A stretch of DNA of 64,000 nt from Hymenobacter metallicola. Lineage in GTDB: Bacteria > Bacteroidota > Bacteroidia > Cytophagales > Hymenobacteraceae. Shown piece by piece: positions 15,550 through 24,174 of this stretch. The stretch lies in contig NZ_SRMB01000001.1 of the NCBI RefSeq assembly GCF_004745645.1, forward strand, positions 744,001-808,000, read 5' to 3'. Numbering within the stretch: position 1 is the stretch's first letter; every line of letters starts with the position of its first letter. The notes beneath the pieces were generated by a model, which was given only the letters and a program-made list of their open reading frames with translations, ran no database searches and was not told the DNA's origin. A program made the position numbers and the translations under genes.

Positions 15550-16899
15550 CTACAAATCCTGCGCTGGGGCCAGGAGGGCGTCGTCGTGCAGGGGGCGGCG
15601 GTGGCGGCCCAGCAGTGCGTAGATGCCCAGCATCAGACCCAGGCCGGCAAAGAAAAGCAGACTCAGTAGCCAGTTGTAGTACACGATGGCGCCCAGGCTC
15701 AACAGCGTCAGGGCCAAGGCCAGCAGCGGAAAAAACGGGTAGAATGGCGCCGTGAAAGGCCGTTCCAGCTGCGGCTCCTTGCGGCGCAGGGCAAACAAGC
15801 TCAGCAGGCTCATGCCGTACATCACCACTGCCCCCAGCACCGACAGCACAATCACCTGGGCGGTGGTGCCAGTGAGCAGGGCCGCCGCGCCCACGCCGCC
15901 ACCCGCTGCCAACGCCCAGTGCGGTGTGCGAAACAGCGGGTTTACCCGGGCCAGAAAGCCGGGCAGGTAGCCGCTGCGGGCTAGGGCAAAAACCTGGCGG
16001 GAGTAGCCGATGATAGTGCCGTGAAACGAAGCCACCAGCCCAAACAAGCCGATGCTGGCAAATAGCTGCGTCCAGCGGCTGTGGCGGCCCAGCACCAGGC
16101 CCAGGGCCTCGGGCAGGGGGTAGTCGATGCGGCTCAGGCGGCGCCAGTCGGCCACGCCGCCCGTGAGCACCATCACGCCCAGGGCCAGTACCACCAACGT
16201 GCCCAGACCGTAGAGGTAGCCTTTGGGAATGGTCTGACGCGGATTTTCCACTTCTTCGGCAACCATGGCCACGCCCTCAATGGCCAGGTAAAACCAGATG
16301 GCAAAGGGCAGGGCGGCAAACACCCCGGCCGGGCCCAGCGGCAGCGGGTGGGCCAGGAAGTTGCTGACTTTGAAATGCGGCGCTACCAGACCCATGTACA
16401 GCAGCAGTTCGGCCACGGCCAGCAGCGTCACCAGCAGGGAAAACCGCGCCGACTCCCGGATGCCGAGCAGGTTGATGCCGATAAATACCACGTAGCAGCC
16501 CAGGGCCGTGCCCAGCACCGGCACCCGCGGGTACAGAAAATGGCCGTAGCTACCCAGGGCCGCGGCAATGGCGGGCGGGGCAAACAGAAACTCGACCAGC
16601 GTGGCGTAGCCGGCCACAAATCCCCCCAGGGGCCCGAAGGCACGGTAGGAGTAGGCAAACGGACCACCCGCGTGCGGAATGGCCGTGGTCAGCTCGGTGA
16701 AGCTGAAAATGAAGGTGACGTAGAGCACCGTAATCAGCAGGGTGGCCACCAGAAAGCCCACCGGCCCGGCCACGGCCCAGCCGTAGTTCCAACCGAAATA
16801 TTCGCCCGATATAACCAGACCCACGGCCAGGGCCCAGAGGTGCAGGGGCCGCAGTACTTTCTGTAAAGCCGGCGGGGCCGGGGCAGCAGTATTGTTCAT
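15550..16899 (-). CDS. APC-family ethanolamine permease
   Basis: A 449-residue protein with about 12 hydrophobic spans and the amino-acid/polyamine/organocation layout: HLWALAVGLVISGEYFGWNYG, AGPVGFLVATLL, TELTTAIPHAGGPFAYSYRA and EGVAMVAEEVENPRQTIPKG. This combination fits Eat-type ethanolamine permeases, and the gene directly precedes eutB. I start at ATG 16899 (MNNTAAP); a TTG 12 bases upstream is also in frame. It probably brings ethanolamine across the inner membrane. Confidence 0.9.
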   Translation of the reverse strand: MNNTAAPAPPALQKVLRPLHLWALAVGLVISGEYFGWNYGWAVAGPVGFLVATLLITVLYVTFIFSFTELTTAIPHAGGPFAYSYRAFGPLGGFVAGYATLVEFLFAPPAIAAALGSYGHFLYPRVPVLGTALGCYVVFIGINLLGIRESARFSLLVTLLAVAELLLYMGLVAPHFKVSNFLAHPLPLGPAGVFAALPFAIWFYLAIEGVAMVAEEVENPRQTIPKGYLYGLGTLVVLALGVMVLTGGVADWRRLSRIDYPLPEALGLVLGRHSRWTQLFASIGLFGLVASFHGTIIGYSRQVFALARSGYLPGFLARVNPLFRTPHWALAAGGGVGAAALLTGTTAQVIVLSVLGAVVMYGMSLLSLFALRRKEPQLERPFTAPFYPFFPLLALALTLLSLGAIVYYNWLLSLLFFAGLGLMLGIYALLGRHRRPLHDDALLAPAQDL

Positions 16900-16961
16900 G
16901 AGCAGCGCCAAGAGTGGTCCTGCTGCCTAATGTAGGGCATAAACGCCGCCGCACAAGCATC

Positions 16962-17462
16962 TTACCAGCTCATCACCGTAGCGCCGTTCCGCTCGTCCAC
17001 CGTCCGCGTCAGGCGCTGCGGGTGCACCGTGATGGTAATTTCCACCGAGCCGGTGCCGACTTCCAAGGCCAGAAGGTGGCCGCCGTAGGCCGCGAAAGTC
17101 TTATCCGTGACCACGCCGTGCAGGTGTAGGGCTGGCCGCTGGTCTTTCCAGGCAATACTGCCGGTGAGGCTGGCCAGCTCCGTGTCGCGCAAGGATTTGG
17201 GGTCGTAGGTTTTGGTTTGCTGGTTCCAGAAGCCGAAGGTGGGATGCACGAAACCCAGGCCCGTGAGGCTGGCCCCGGCAATCTTTTCCCGGGTGGCTAG
17301 CTGCTCCAGTTCCTGCAGCACGTTGTCGCCCTGGCGCAGTACCAGCAAAAAGCCTGTGGTCGTTTTGATATACTTCGGGGCCGGCGCCGCCGACTGGGCA
17401 CTGGCTGTGCCGGTAGCCAGGAAGGTGCCCAGCGTCAGGCCAAGGGTTAGAACGTAAAGCAT
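16962..17462 (-). CDS. Secreted PPC-domain (DUF296) protein
   Basis: A 166-residue protein with a signal peptide (MLYVLTLGLTLGTFLATG, cut near ASAQ) followed by a PPC/DUF296 domain: FLLVLRQGDNVLQELEQLA, ASLTGLGFVHPTFGFWN, LTGSIAWKDQRPALHLHGVV and GGHLLALEVGTGSVEITI. The conserved His-x-His (HLHG) is present. PPC domains usually occur in cytoplasmic proteins and in plant AT-hook proteins; an export signal is unusual. The role is unknown. It is a separate unit on the same strand as the eut block. Confidence 0.8.
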   Translation of the reverse strand: MLYVLTLGLTLGTFLATGTASAQSAAPAPKYIKTTTGFLLVLRQGDNVLQELEQLATREKIAGASLTGLGFVHPTFGFWNQQTKTYDPKSLRDTELASLTGSIAWKDQRPALHLHGVVTDKTFAAYGGHLLALEVGTGSVEITITVHPQRLTRTVDERNGATVMSW

Positions 17463-17581
17463 GGCAAGGCGGTAGGATGAGGAGGTGAGAAGAGATACGG
17501 CGGACCGGTCACAACAAAACCCGGCCCGTACGAAGCACTATTACGGTGCTCCGTACGGGCCGGGTATCCGGTTACAGCAGG

Positions 17582-18445
17582 CTACGCCTGGCCGCCAAGG
17601 TTTTCCAGCTCGGCCATATCCTCGGCCGAAAGCTGAATGTCAGCGGCTTTCACGTTTTCTTCCAGGTGCTTTACCTTCGAGGTGCCCGGAATCAGCAGAA
17701 TGTTGGGCGAGCGGTGGAGCAGCCAGCTCAAAGCTACTTGCTGCTTGCTGGCGCCGTGTTTTTCGCCAATTTGCGTCAGCTTGCTCAGGGCCTGCTCATT
17801 GCCGCCGGCCAGCGGGTACCAGGGAATAAAGGCCAGGCCGTTTTGCTCACAGAATTCCAGCTCGGCTTCCCACTTGCGGTTGTCGACGCTGTACATATTC
17901 TGCACCGACACCACGTTCACGTACTGCTGGGCCTGCTGAATCTGCTCTACCGTCACTTCCGAGAGGCCGATGTGCTTGATCAGGCCCTCTTCCTGGGCTT
18001 TTTGCAGGAACTCCAGGGTTTTCTCAAACGGCACGTTCGGGTCCACGCGGTGCAATTGGTAGAGGTCAATCTGCGCCAGTTTGAGGCGTTGCAGGCTGCC
18101 TTCCAGGGCCTGCCTGAGGTGTTCGGGGCTGGCATCAATCGGCCACTGGTTGGGGCCGGTGCGCAGCAGCCCGCCCTTGGTCCCGATAATCAGGCCCGAG
18201 GCATAGGGATGCAGGGCCTCGGCAATCAGTTCCTCCGACACGTGGGGGCCGTAGCTGTCGGCTGTGTCGATAAAGTTGATGCCCAGCTCCACGGCGCGCT
18301 GCAGCACCCGGATGGCTTCGGCGTGGTCTTGGGGAGGCCCCCAGATACCGTCGCCGGTGATGCGCATGGCGCCGTAGCCCATGCGGTTAAGGGTTAGCTC
18401 GCCGCCGAGGGCGAAGGTTTTGGCGGGTGTGGTGTGGTTAGCCAT
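17582..18445 (-). CDS. Aldo/keto reductase
   Basis: A 287-residue NAD(P)H-dependent oxidoreductase of the aldo/keto reductase fold. Visible are NRMGYGAMRITGDGIWG, GINFIDTADSYGPHVSEE with the catalytic Asp and Tyr, the Lys in IIGTKGGL, the His in LYQLHRVDPN and the cofactor-binding tail LLIPGTSKVKHLEENV. I start at ATG 18445 (MANHTTPAKT); the frame stays open to 18514 but the added residues look like leader. The closest type is the YdjG/pyridoxal reductase-like group. The substrate is unknown. Confidence 0.9.
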   Translation of the reverse strand: MANHTTPAKTFALGGELTLNRMGYGAMRITGDGIWGPPQDHAEAIRVLQRAVELGINFIDTADSYGPHVSEELIAEALHPYASGLIIGTKGGLLRTGPNQWPIDASPEHLRQALEGSLQRLKLAQIDLYQLHRVDPNVPFEKTLEFLQKAQEEGLIKHIGLSEVTVEQIQQAQQYVNVVSVQNMYSVDNRKWEAELEFCEQNGLAFIPWYPLAGGNEQALSKLTQIGEKHGASKQQVALSWLLHRSPNILLIPGTSKVKHLEENVKAADIQLSAEDMAELENLGGQA

Positions 18446-18592
18446 TGATACGGTTGAAAGAAGTAGATCTACGGAGATAAACGGAAAGCCCGGACAAGTA
18501 CCGTATTCCAACAACCGCCCAAGGCCCGAAATGTCTTGGTTTGCTGCTGTTGCTTATTGATAGAGTGCTATAAACGAAGCAGATAGAAATTG

Positions 18593-18943
18593 TTAGCCAG
18601 CAAAGTTTCGGCTGCAGGCTGCGCAGCCGTACAAGGTGGTGCCGGCGTAGTACAACCGTTGCCAGAGGCTGCGCTGCTCCAGGATCCGGGTAGCGGTGCT
18701 GCCGCAGCGGGGGCAGCGCACCACGGCCACCGTGGCGCGCTGGGTTTCAAAACTTTCCACCAGTTCCCGGGCCCCCGCCGCGTCGGCTTCCTCGATGAGC
18801 AGCTGATACCAGATACCGTCGCCAAAAGGAAAAGACGGCGGCCCGCAGGTTTTCACCAGGGCGCTTATACCGGCGTCCAGCAGCTCGTTATACAGCTGCA
18901 CCGCCTCCGCGTACGTCAGGTAGTGAGCGGCGGGGATGAGCAT
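18593..18943 (-). CDS. DUF2007-like protein with zinc ribbon
   Basis: A 116-residue protein. The N-terminal half (EAVQLYNELLDAGISALVK to YQLLIEEADAAGARELVE) resembles the DUF2007 signal-transducing fold, a small ACT-like domain. The C-terminal half has CPRCGS and CAAC, four cysteines spaced as a zinc ribbon. Probably cytoplasmic; no function can be assigned. Confidence 0.7.
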   Translation of the reverse strand: MLIPAAHYLTYAEAVQLYNELLDAGISALVKTCGPPSFPFGDGIWYQLLIEEADAAGARELVESFETQRATVAVVRCPRCGSTATRILEQRSLWQRLYYAGTTLYGCAACSRNFAG

Positions 18944-19112
18944 AGAGGTGATGAAAAGTGAAAAACCTGTTATCCGGAGCTACGCGAAAGACCGGGTATG
19001 GCAGAACCACGCGGGCTGGGGTACTATGGTCCCTCGGAGAGCTCAGTGGGTGAAAAATTGCAGCGCCCGCCAGATTCCCTACGGTGTTTGGGGTAATGGG
19101 CTAGAGCTCATT

Positions 19113-19703
19113 TTACCGGCGCACGGCGCGGCGGGCAGGACGCACCTGCCCGCGCAGCTTGAAAATGTACCACAGCAGGGCAATGCACAAAGCCGCCAGA
19201 CCTGCCGCAATCAGTTCCCGACTCGTGCGGGCACCTTCCGCTTCGGTGGCCGCGGCCTGGGCATCGAGCAGCTTTTTTTCGCGCTGCTTGTCCCGGATCT
19301 GCAGGTTCTGAATTTGGTTTTCCAGGTCGTAGAACCGTTCCCGGGTCATCGACTGGTCGCCCTGGGCCACGGTCACCTGCCGCTCCGCCTGGGTTTTCTC
19401 GGCCACAATGGTCGCCGTGCGCCGAATCGAGGACTCCTTCAGGGCCTTCACAATCTCGGTGTCTTTGCGAATAATGCCTTTTAGTGCGTCGATTACTTCC
19501 TGCAGGTCTTTCTTGGAGGGCTTGTTGGCCAGAAAGGCATTGCGCTGAGCACTAGCCTCTTCGTACTGACGGATCAATGTTTCCCGCTCCTTAATCAGGG
19601 GCGTTAAAGGGTCGGGCTGGGCGGGGACCGGCTCCGGGGTTTGGGCGCGGGTGGTGCTTAGCGTTGTTGCGAGCAAAACCAGGAAGAAAAGACGCTTTAT
19701 CAT
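19113..19703 (-). CDS. Membrane-anchored periplasmic coiled-coil protein
   Basis: A 196-residue protein. A signal peptide (MIKRLFFLVLLATTLSTTRAQ) precedes a long charged helix (about 35-155) with heptad-like Leu, Ile and Ala spacing, then a membrane span (LIAAGLAALCIALLWYIF, about 165-182) and a basic tail (RPARRAVRR). The layout suggests a periplasmic coiled coil held in the inner membrane by its C-terminus. It follows the MMPL exporter gene on the same strand after about 130 bases. Confidence 0.7.
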   Translation of the reverse strand: MIKRLFFLVLLATTLSTTRAQTPEPVPAQPDPLTPLIKERETLIRQYEEASAQRNAFLANKPSKKDLQEVIDALKGIIRKDTEIVKALKESSIRRTATIVAEKTQAERQVTVAQGDQSMTRERFYDLENQIQNLQIRDKQREKKLLDAQAAATEAEGARTSRELIAAGLAALCIALLWYIFKLRGQVRPARRAVRR

Positions 19704-19835
19704 GGAGCAAAGTAACGAGGAAGTAGCCTGAACGGTTGGCAGGCGCTAAAACCTACGTGTCGTGCTGCCTTGCAAGGGCACGGCTTTTACATTAGCATCT
19801 TGGTACCTACAACCACATTAGCACCTTTTTCCGCC

Positions 19836-22136
19836 TTATTCCGTCAGCATCGGCACCGGCTGGCGGATTTCTTTGGGCTTGTGCTTGTAGAAATACAGGA
19901 TGAGAATGGGCAGCAAGGTCAGCTCGGCTACTACGCCGAAAAGCAGGGTCAGGCCGATGAGCAGGCCCACGTAGAAAGTGCCGTCGAAGGAGGAGAAGAT
20001 CAGGGTGCTGAAGCCGCCGACCAGAATCAGGGAAGTCACAATGACGGCTTTACCGGCCATGAGGTAGGTTTTGCGCACGGCCTTAAACAGGCTGGGCTCC
20101 TGCAGCAGGGTCAGCTTGAGCTTGCTGATAAAGTGAATCGTGTCGTCGACGGCAATGCCGAAGGCAATGGTGAAAATGATGCTCGTGCTGACCTTCATGC
20201 TCACGCCCGCCAGCCCCATGACGCCGGCCACAATCAGAATCGGGACCAGGTTGGGAATGAGCACCACCAGGGTCATGCGCAGGCTGCGAAACAGCAGCAG
20301 CACGATGAGCGTGACCATCACAATGTCGATGCTCATGCCCGTAATCATGTTGAGCGTGAGGTTTTCGTTGTTTTTGTCAATTAAGTTGGCCGAGCCCGTC
20401 AGGCGGGTAGTCAGGATTTTCGGGTCGGTGTGCTGCCGCAGAAACTGCCGCAAATCGGCATTCAGCGCGTCGGCCCGGATGCTGCCTATGTCGGGCATGC
20501 GGCCGGTGAGGCGGCCCTCGGAGGCGTCGGGCAGCACCAGGGCCCGAAACTCGGGCTTTTTGCGAAACAGCTTCACCCGGCGCACCAGCTGGGCCAGCTC
20601 GGCCTCGGACTCGGGCAGGCGGTATTCCTCCAGGAGGCCGCCGTTCAGGGCCTTGCGCACCGATTTGATGATGGTTACGGGCGAGGCCACGAAGTTCAGG
20701 CCGTAGGTTTTCTGTAGGTACTTCTCGATTTCCTCGGTTTCGCGCAGCACCTGTAAGTCGTAGATGCTACGGCCCGCCGCGGGCTGCAACGCCAGCTCAA
20801 AAGGCCGTACGCCGGCGAAGTTCTTTTCGAAAAAGGCGAAATCCAGCTTCACCGGGTCGTTTTTTGACAAGTCGTCGAGCAAGGACGAGTTGATGCGGAT
20901 GCGGGAGGCCGAAGCCACCGAGCCAATCAGAATCAGCGCGCTCAGGCCCACGACCAGCTGGCGCCGGGCCAGCACCGTGCGAAACATCCGGCCCAGCACC
21001 CCGTCCCAGCTGTGGCCTTCCCGGCGCGGCACCCGCAGCTGGGGCTTACGCAGCAGCACCAGCATGGCCGGCAGCAGCGTAAAGGACAGCACAAAGGTGA
21101 GCAGCACCGCAATGCCGGTAAAGAGCCCGAAGTTGTAAATGGGCCGGATGGTACTGGTCATCAGGGTGAAAAACCCGATGCTGGTCGTCAGGGCCGACAG
21201 CCCCGAGCCGAAGCCCGACTCCTTCAGGGCAATCAGCAGCGAATCCTTCTTGCTGGCCCCGTAGCCCAGCTCGGTGCTGTAGCGGGTAATGATATGAATC
21301 GTGTCGGACATGCCCACCACGAAGAGCATGATGGGCAGCAGGGCCGTCATCAAATCGATGCTGACCCCGCAGGCACTCATCAGCCCCAGGCCCCAGATAA
21401 TGGCCCCCATGACCACTACCAGCGGCAAGACCACGCCCCACCAGGTGCGGAAGGTAAACCAGAGCAGCACCGTGACCAGCATTACCGACAGGCTCATAAA
21501 CACAACCAGCTCCCACTGCAGCCGGTCGACGAATACCGATTGGGCCACCATTTTGCCGGCCAGGTGGTACTGGCTGTCGGTAATGCCCTGGCGGGTTAGC
21601 TCCGTGCGCACGGCGGCCAGCAGCGAGTCGCCGGGCGGCTTGCTCAGGTTAGGCGCAGTTTGAAACAGAATGGTGACCGAGCGGGCGTCGCGCGCAATCA
21701 GGTTGTCGACCAGGCCCGGGGTGCGGTACACCAGCGTCGAGTCCTGGGCGCGGCGGGCGGGTTCCTGGGGGTGCAGATACGGAATATTGAAGACCCCAAA
21801 GCCTTCCACCACGGGGTTGGTAGCGTTGGTGGGCGAGGTGACGTGCACCACGTGCCGCCGCTGCTGGATAAAGCGGGTCAGCGAATCGACTTTGACCAAG
21901 AACTGCGGCTCAAATACCGAGTGGCCCGGGGGCGCCTCCAGGCCCAGCAGCACATAGTCGTTGTCGTTGCCGAAGCGGGCCGAGTACTGCTCGTAGTAGT
22001 CCAGGTCCGGGTCGCCGGCGGGGTAGAAGTCGTTGAAATTGTAGTTGAACCGCAGCTGGGCCACGAAATAGATGCTGACGGCCGTCACCAGGGTCAGCAG
22101 GAGCAGGGTAAGGTAACTGAGTTTGCGAAGCGGCAT
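19836..22136 (-). CDS. RND superfamily exporter, MMPL type
   Basis: A 766-residue inner-membrane protein with two halves, each having one N-terminal span, a large periplasmic loop and five more spans. The first half has SACGVSIDLMTALLPIMLFVVG and SDTIHIITRYS; the second has STSIIFTIAFGIAVDDTIHF. GIAVDDTIHF matches the proton-relay Asp region of MMPL exporters. The length fits bacterial MMPL proteins that carry lipids or hydrophobic compounds to the outer membrane. I start at ATG 22136 (MPLRKLSY); an in-frame start at 22172 is possible. The cargo is unknown. Confidence 0.9.
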   Translation of the reverse strand: MPLRKLSYLTLLLLTLVTAVSIYFVAQLRFNYNFNDFYPAGDPDLDYYEQYSARFGNDNDYVLLGLEAPPGHSVFEPQFLVKVDSLTRFIQQRRHVVHVTSPTNATNPVVEGFGVFNIPYLHPQEPARRAQDSTLVYRTPGLVDNLIARDARSVTILFQTAPNLSKPPGDSLLAAVRTELTRQGITDSQYHLAGKMVAQSVFVDRLQWELVVFMSLSVMLVTVLLWFTFRTWWGVVLPLVVVMGAIIWGLGLMSACGVSIDLMTALLPIMLFVVGMSDTIHIITRYSTELGYGASKKDSLLIALKESGFGSGLSALTTSIGFFTLMTSTIRPIYNFGLFTGIAVLLTFVLSFTLLPAMLVLLRKPQLRVPRREGHSWDGVLGRMFRTVLARRQLVVGLSALILIGSVASASRIRINSSLLDDLSKNDPVKLDFAFFEKNFAGVRPFELALQPAAGRSIYDLQVLRETEEIEKYLQKTYGLNFVASPVTIIKSVRKALNGGLLEEYRLPESEAELAQLVRRVKLFRKKPEFRALVLPDASEGRLTGRMPDIGSIRADALNADLRQFLRQHTDPKILTTRLTGSANLIDKNNENLTLNMITGMSIDIVMVTLIVLLLFRSLRMTLVVLIPNLVPILIVAGVMGLAGVSMKVSTSIIFTIAFGIAVDDTIHFISKLKLTLLQEPSLFKAVRKTYLMAGKAVIVTSLILVGGFSTLIFSSFDGTFYVGLLIGLTLLFGVVAELTLLPILILYFYKHKPKEIRQPVPMLTE

Positions 22137-22294
22137 TCCAGGAGCTAGAGCCCCGGTGGCGGACCGGGGCAACCAAACAAAAAAGCAGCCTCCGGCAGCG
22201 TCGAACTATGCCGCCGCTTTTGTACTTTAGAGGCACTAGGAGGCCAACCATGCCCTGCCGCCTTTTGTTTCCTCACTTCTTAAGATATCTACTC

Positions 22295-22516
22295 ATGAAA
22301 AACGTCCTGCTCGCCCTGACCCTGCTGGCCTTTGTCGGCACCGCCTCCGCCCACGAGGGCAAAGACGACAAGAAAGGCAAGAAAAGCGCGAAATCCTGCT
22401 CGATGGCTGAGAAAGGCACGGCCAGCTGCTGCATGAAAAAAGGCGGCAAAACGGCTTCGGTAAAGCCTGCCGAAACCACACCTGCCGCCGTAACGTCGGT
22501 AGCCAAGTCGCTGTAA
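22295..22516 (+). CDS. Small secreted Lys/Cys-rich protein, 73 aa
   Basis: A signal peptide (MKNVLLALTLLAFVGTASAH) leads to a mature part of about 54 residues rich in Lys, with CSMAEKG and SCCMKK. The Cys/Met/His content could bind metal, but nothing confirms it. I start at ATG 22295; the frame is open to 22208 but upstream residues do not form a signal. A strong intrinsic terminator follows. Confidence 0.7.
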   Translation: MKNVLLALTLLAFVGTASAHEGKDDKKGKKSAKSCSMAEKGTASCCMKKGGKTASVKPAETTPAAVTSVAKSL

Positions 22517-22538
22517 GCGGCAGTTGGAATTTCGTTTT

Positions 22539-22568
22539 AAAAAAGCTGCCTGAAAAGGCAGCTTTTTT
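22539..22568 (+). terminator. Intrinsic terminator after the small secreted protein
   Basis: AAAAAAGCTGCC and GGCAGCTTTTTT form a perfect stem around TGAAAA, ending in a T run, 23 bases after the stop codon. Confidence 0.9.
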
Positions 22569-22657
22569 GTTTTCTGTTGGCTGTTAGATGCCCGAATTTA
22601 AAAGCAAGTGCTGTTCTGCTTTTTCATAGTATGAAACTTCGTTGCGGATATAAAATC

Positions 22658-22665
22658 TACCTTTG
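22658..22665 (+). promoter_or_regulatory. Bacteroidetes -7 promoter box, near-leaderless
   Basis: TACCTTTG fits the Bacteroidetes sigma-A -7 consensus TAnnTTTG. It ends only five bases before the ATG at 22671, so the transcript should begin at or next to the start codon. Confidence 0.65.
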
Positions 22666-22670
22666 TTTAA

Positions 22671-23414
22671 ATGCAGATATACTCAGCTTTACAAATCGGA
22701 GAATACCACACGAATCATTGCGAAGATTATGTATTTGTAGGGAACATCGGGTCTGATAAGATCTTGTGCGCCGTAATGGATGGCTGTACAATGGCAACCG
22801 ATAGTTACTTTGTTTCTACTCTGGTTGGCAAGATATTGCGTAAGATTGCCAAGGAAAAAGGCTACCGGGAATTGTATAAGCTCGATACAAAAACCGACAT
22901 TGATGCTTGTTTAAAGTCGGTAGTAGCCAGCTTGTTCAAAGAGTTGAATATTGCTAAAGAGCAACTCATGCTTGAGCGAAACGAATTGTTGACTACGTTA
23001 ATTATTCTGATTTTTGACCGAAGCACTGAGCAAGGAATTGTCTTGGTAGTCGGCGACGGATTGGTGAGTGTTAATGGTACGGTTACCGAATTTGACCAGG
23101 ACAACAAGCCAGATTACCTAGGCTTTCATTTACACGAGAACTTCGAGGTGTGGTACGACAGCCAGACTCAGAAGATAGAGTTTGACACCTTGCAGGATGT
23201 TAGCATCGCTACGGATGGGATATTTATGTTTGCGCCCGTTAAAAAAGCGGATGCGTTGGATGAAATTAATCCTGTTGATTTTTTACTCGTTGATAAACAG
23301 AATGCCGACAGCAAAGAAATGCTTAGCCTGAAATTGAAGAAGCTAGAGCATCTTTACGGGCTGAAACCAACCGACGACTTTGCCATGGTCAGACTCATCG
23401 CCGAAAGTAAGTAG
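22671..23414 (+). CDS. PP2C-like (PPM) Ser/Thr phosphatase domain protein
   Basis: A 247-residue protein. The order of motifs fits the PPM fold: NHCEDYVFV (metal-binding Asp after a Glu), CAVMDGCTM (the DG motif, here followed by Cys-Thr rather than Gly-Gly), LLTTLIILIF (the Thr-Thr strand), VVGDGLVSVNG, SIATDGIFMF and DDFAMVRLI at the end, giving the metal-binding aspartates. It would remove phosphate from Ser/Thr or act in regulation. The gene is clearly richer in A and T than the genes around it, which suggests recent transfer. No kinase or partner gene sits beside it. The family call is by motif order and fairly sure. Confidence 0.78.
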   Translation: MQIYSALQIGEYHTNHCEDYVFVGNIGSDKILCAVMDGCTMATDSYFVSTLVGKILRKIAKEKGYRELYKLDTKTDIDACLKSVVASLFKELNIAKEQLMLERNELLTTLIILIFDRSTEQGIVLVVGDGLVSVNGTVTEFDQDNKPDYLGFHLHENFEVWYDSQTQKIEFDTLQDVSIATDGIFMFAPVKKADALDEINPVDFLLVDKQNADSKEMLSLKLKKLEHLYGLKPTDDFAMVRLIAESK

Positions 23415-23462
23415 CTCATCAACCGGTGAATTACCCATCGAAAACCCCGAGCTTACTACCCC

Positions 23463-23948
23463 ATGAGTGCCCAATCCATCATTGAGAAGCTCCAGCTGCT
23501 ACCGCACCCGGAAGGCGGCTATTACAAGGAAACCTACCGGGCCGCCGCTACCCTCACCACGGCGGCCGGCGCATCCCGTAACGTCAGCACGGCTATTTAC
23601 TACCTGCTGAAAGGCGCCGACAAGTCCCACTTCCACCGGATTCAGTCGGATGAGCTGTGGTTTTTTCACCAGGGGCAGGCCCTGGAAATCGTCCTGATTC
23701 AGCAAGGCCAGCTGGTTACCATCGAGCTGGGCAACGACCTTGCGCAGGGCCAGGTGCCCCAGGCCGTTATTCCGGCCCACACTTGGTTTGGGGCCCGGGT
23801 AAAAGGCGAGCAAGGCTTTGCCCTGGTGAGCTGCACGGTGGCCCCAGGCTTCGACTTTCGGGACTTTGAGCTGAGCCAGCAGGAAGCCCTGATTCAAGAG
23901 TTTCCGCAGCTGCGAGCTGTTATTGAGCAGTTCACCCGCCGCAATTAA
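23463..23948 (+). CDS. DUF985 cupin protein
   Basis: A 161-residue cupin. LLPHPEGGYYKETYR is the typical DUF985 N-terminus; STAIYYLL, SHFHRIQSDELWFFHQG (with the metal-binding His, His and Glu region) and PAHTWFGARV follow. The single-domain cupin beta barrel is clear, while the substrate of the family is not established. It starts 49 bases after the phosphatase gene but returns to the high-GC style of the window. Confidence 0.9.
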   Translation: MSAQSIIEKLQLLPHPEGGYYKETYRAAATLTTAAGASRNVSTAIYYLLKGADKSHFHRIQSDELWFFHQGQALEIVLIQQGQLVTIELGNDLAQGQVPQAVIPAHTWFGARVKGEQGFALVSCTVAPGFDFRDFELSQQEALIQEFPQLRAVIEQFTRRN

Positions 23949-23988
23949 GGCTTTCCAGATACGCCGTTGGTAAAAGTTTAGGCCTGAC

Positions 23989-24014
23989 AAAGCCGCCCAC
24001 ACGGGCGGCTTTTT
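23989..24014 (+). terminator. Intrinsic terminator after the cupin gene
   Basis: AAAGCCGCCC and GGGCGGCTTT pair around ACAC and end in a short T run. Confidence 0.85.
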
Positions 24015-24031
24015 CGTTGGTACAAGGTCTT

Positions 24032-24129
24032 TCATCCTGCGCTTAGCGAAGGGCCTTGTAGGGTAGAAACGACAATCGTTGCTCCGATTCGTTCTTTCGT
24101 CGTAAGGTCCTTCGCTAAGCGCAGGATGA
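24032..24129. repeat. Intergenic inverted repeat, 26-bp arms
   Basis: Positions 24032-24057 and 24104-24129 are reverse complements with one mismatch; the arms begin TCATCCTGCGCTTAGCGAAG. The 46-base centre has no coding sense. It resembles the TCATCCTGAGC...GAAGGACCT repeats common between genes in this group, and is unlike the element at 7310-7582. Confidence 0.8.
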
Positions 24130-24174
24130 CACACTGGATTTTTATCCTGCTGATTTTCGCCCAAGTTGATTTCC

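Noticed and set aside
14230..15669. 479-residue plus-strand frame over eutB
   Set aside because: It is antisense to eutB and has no domain or signal.
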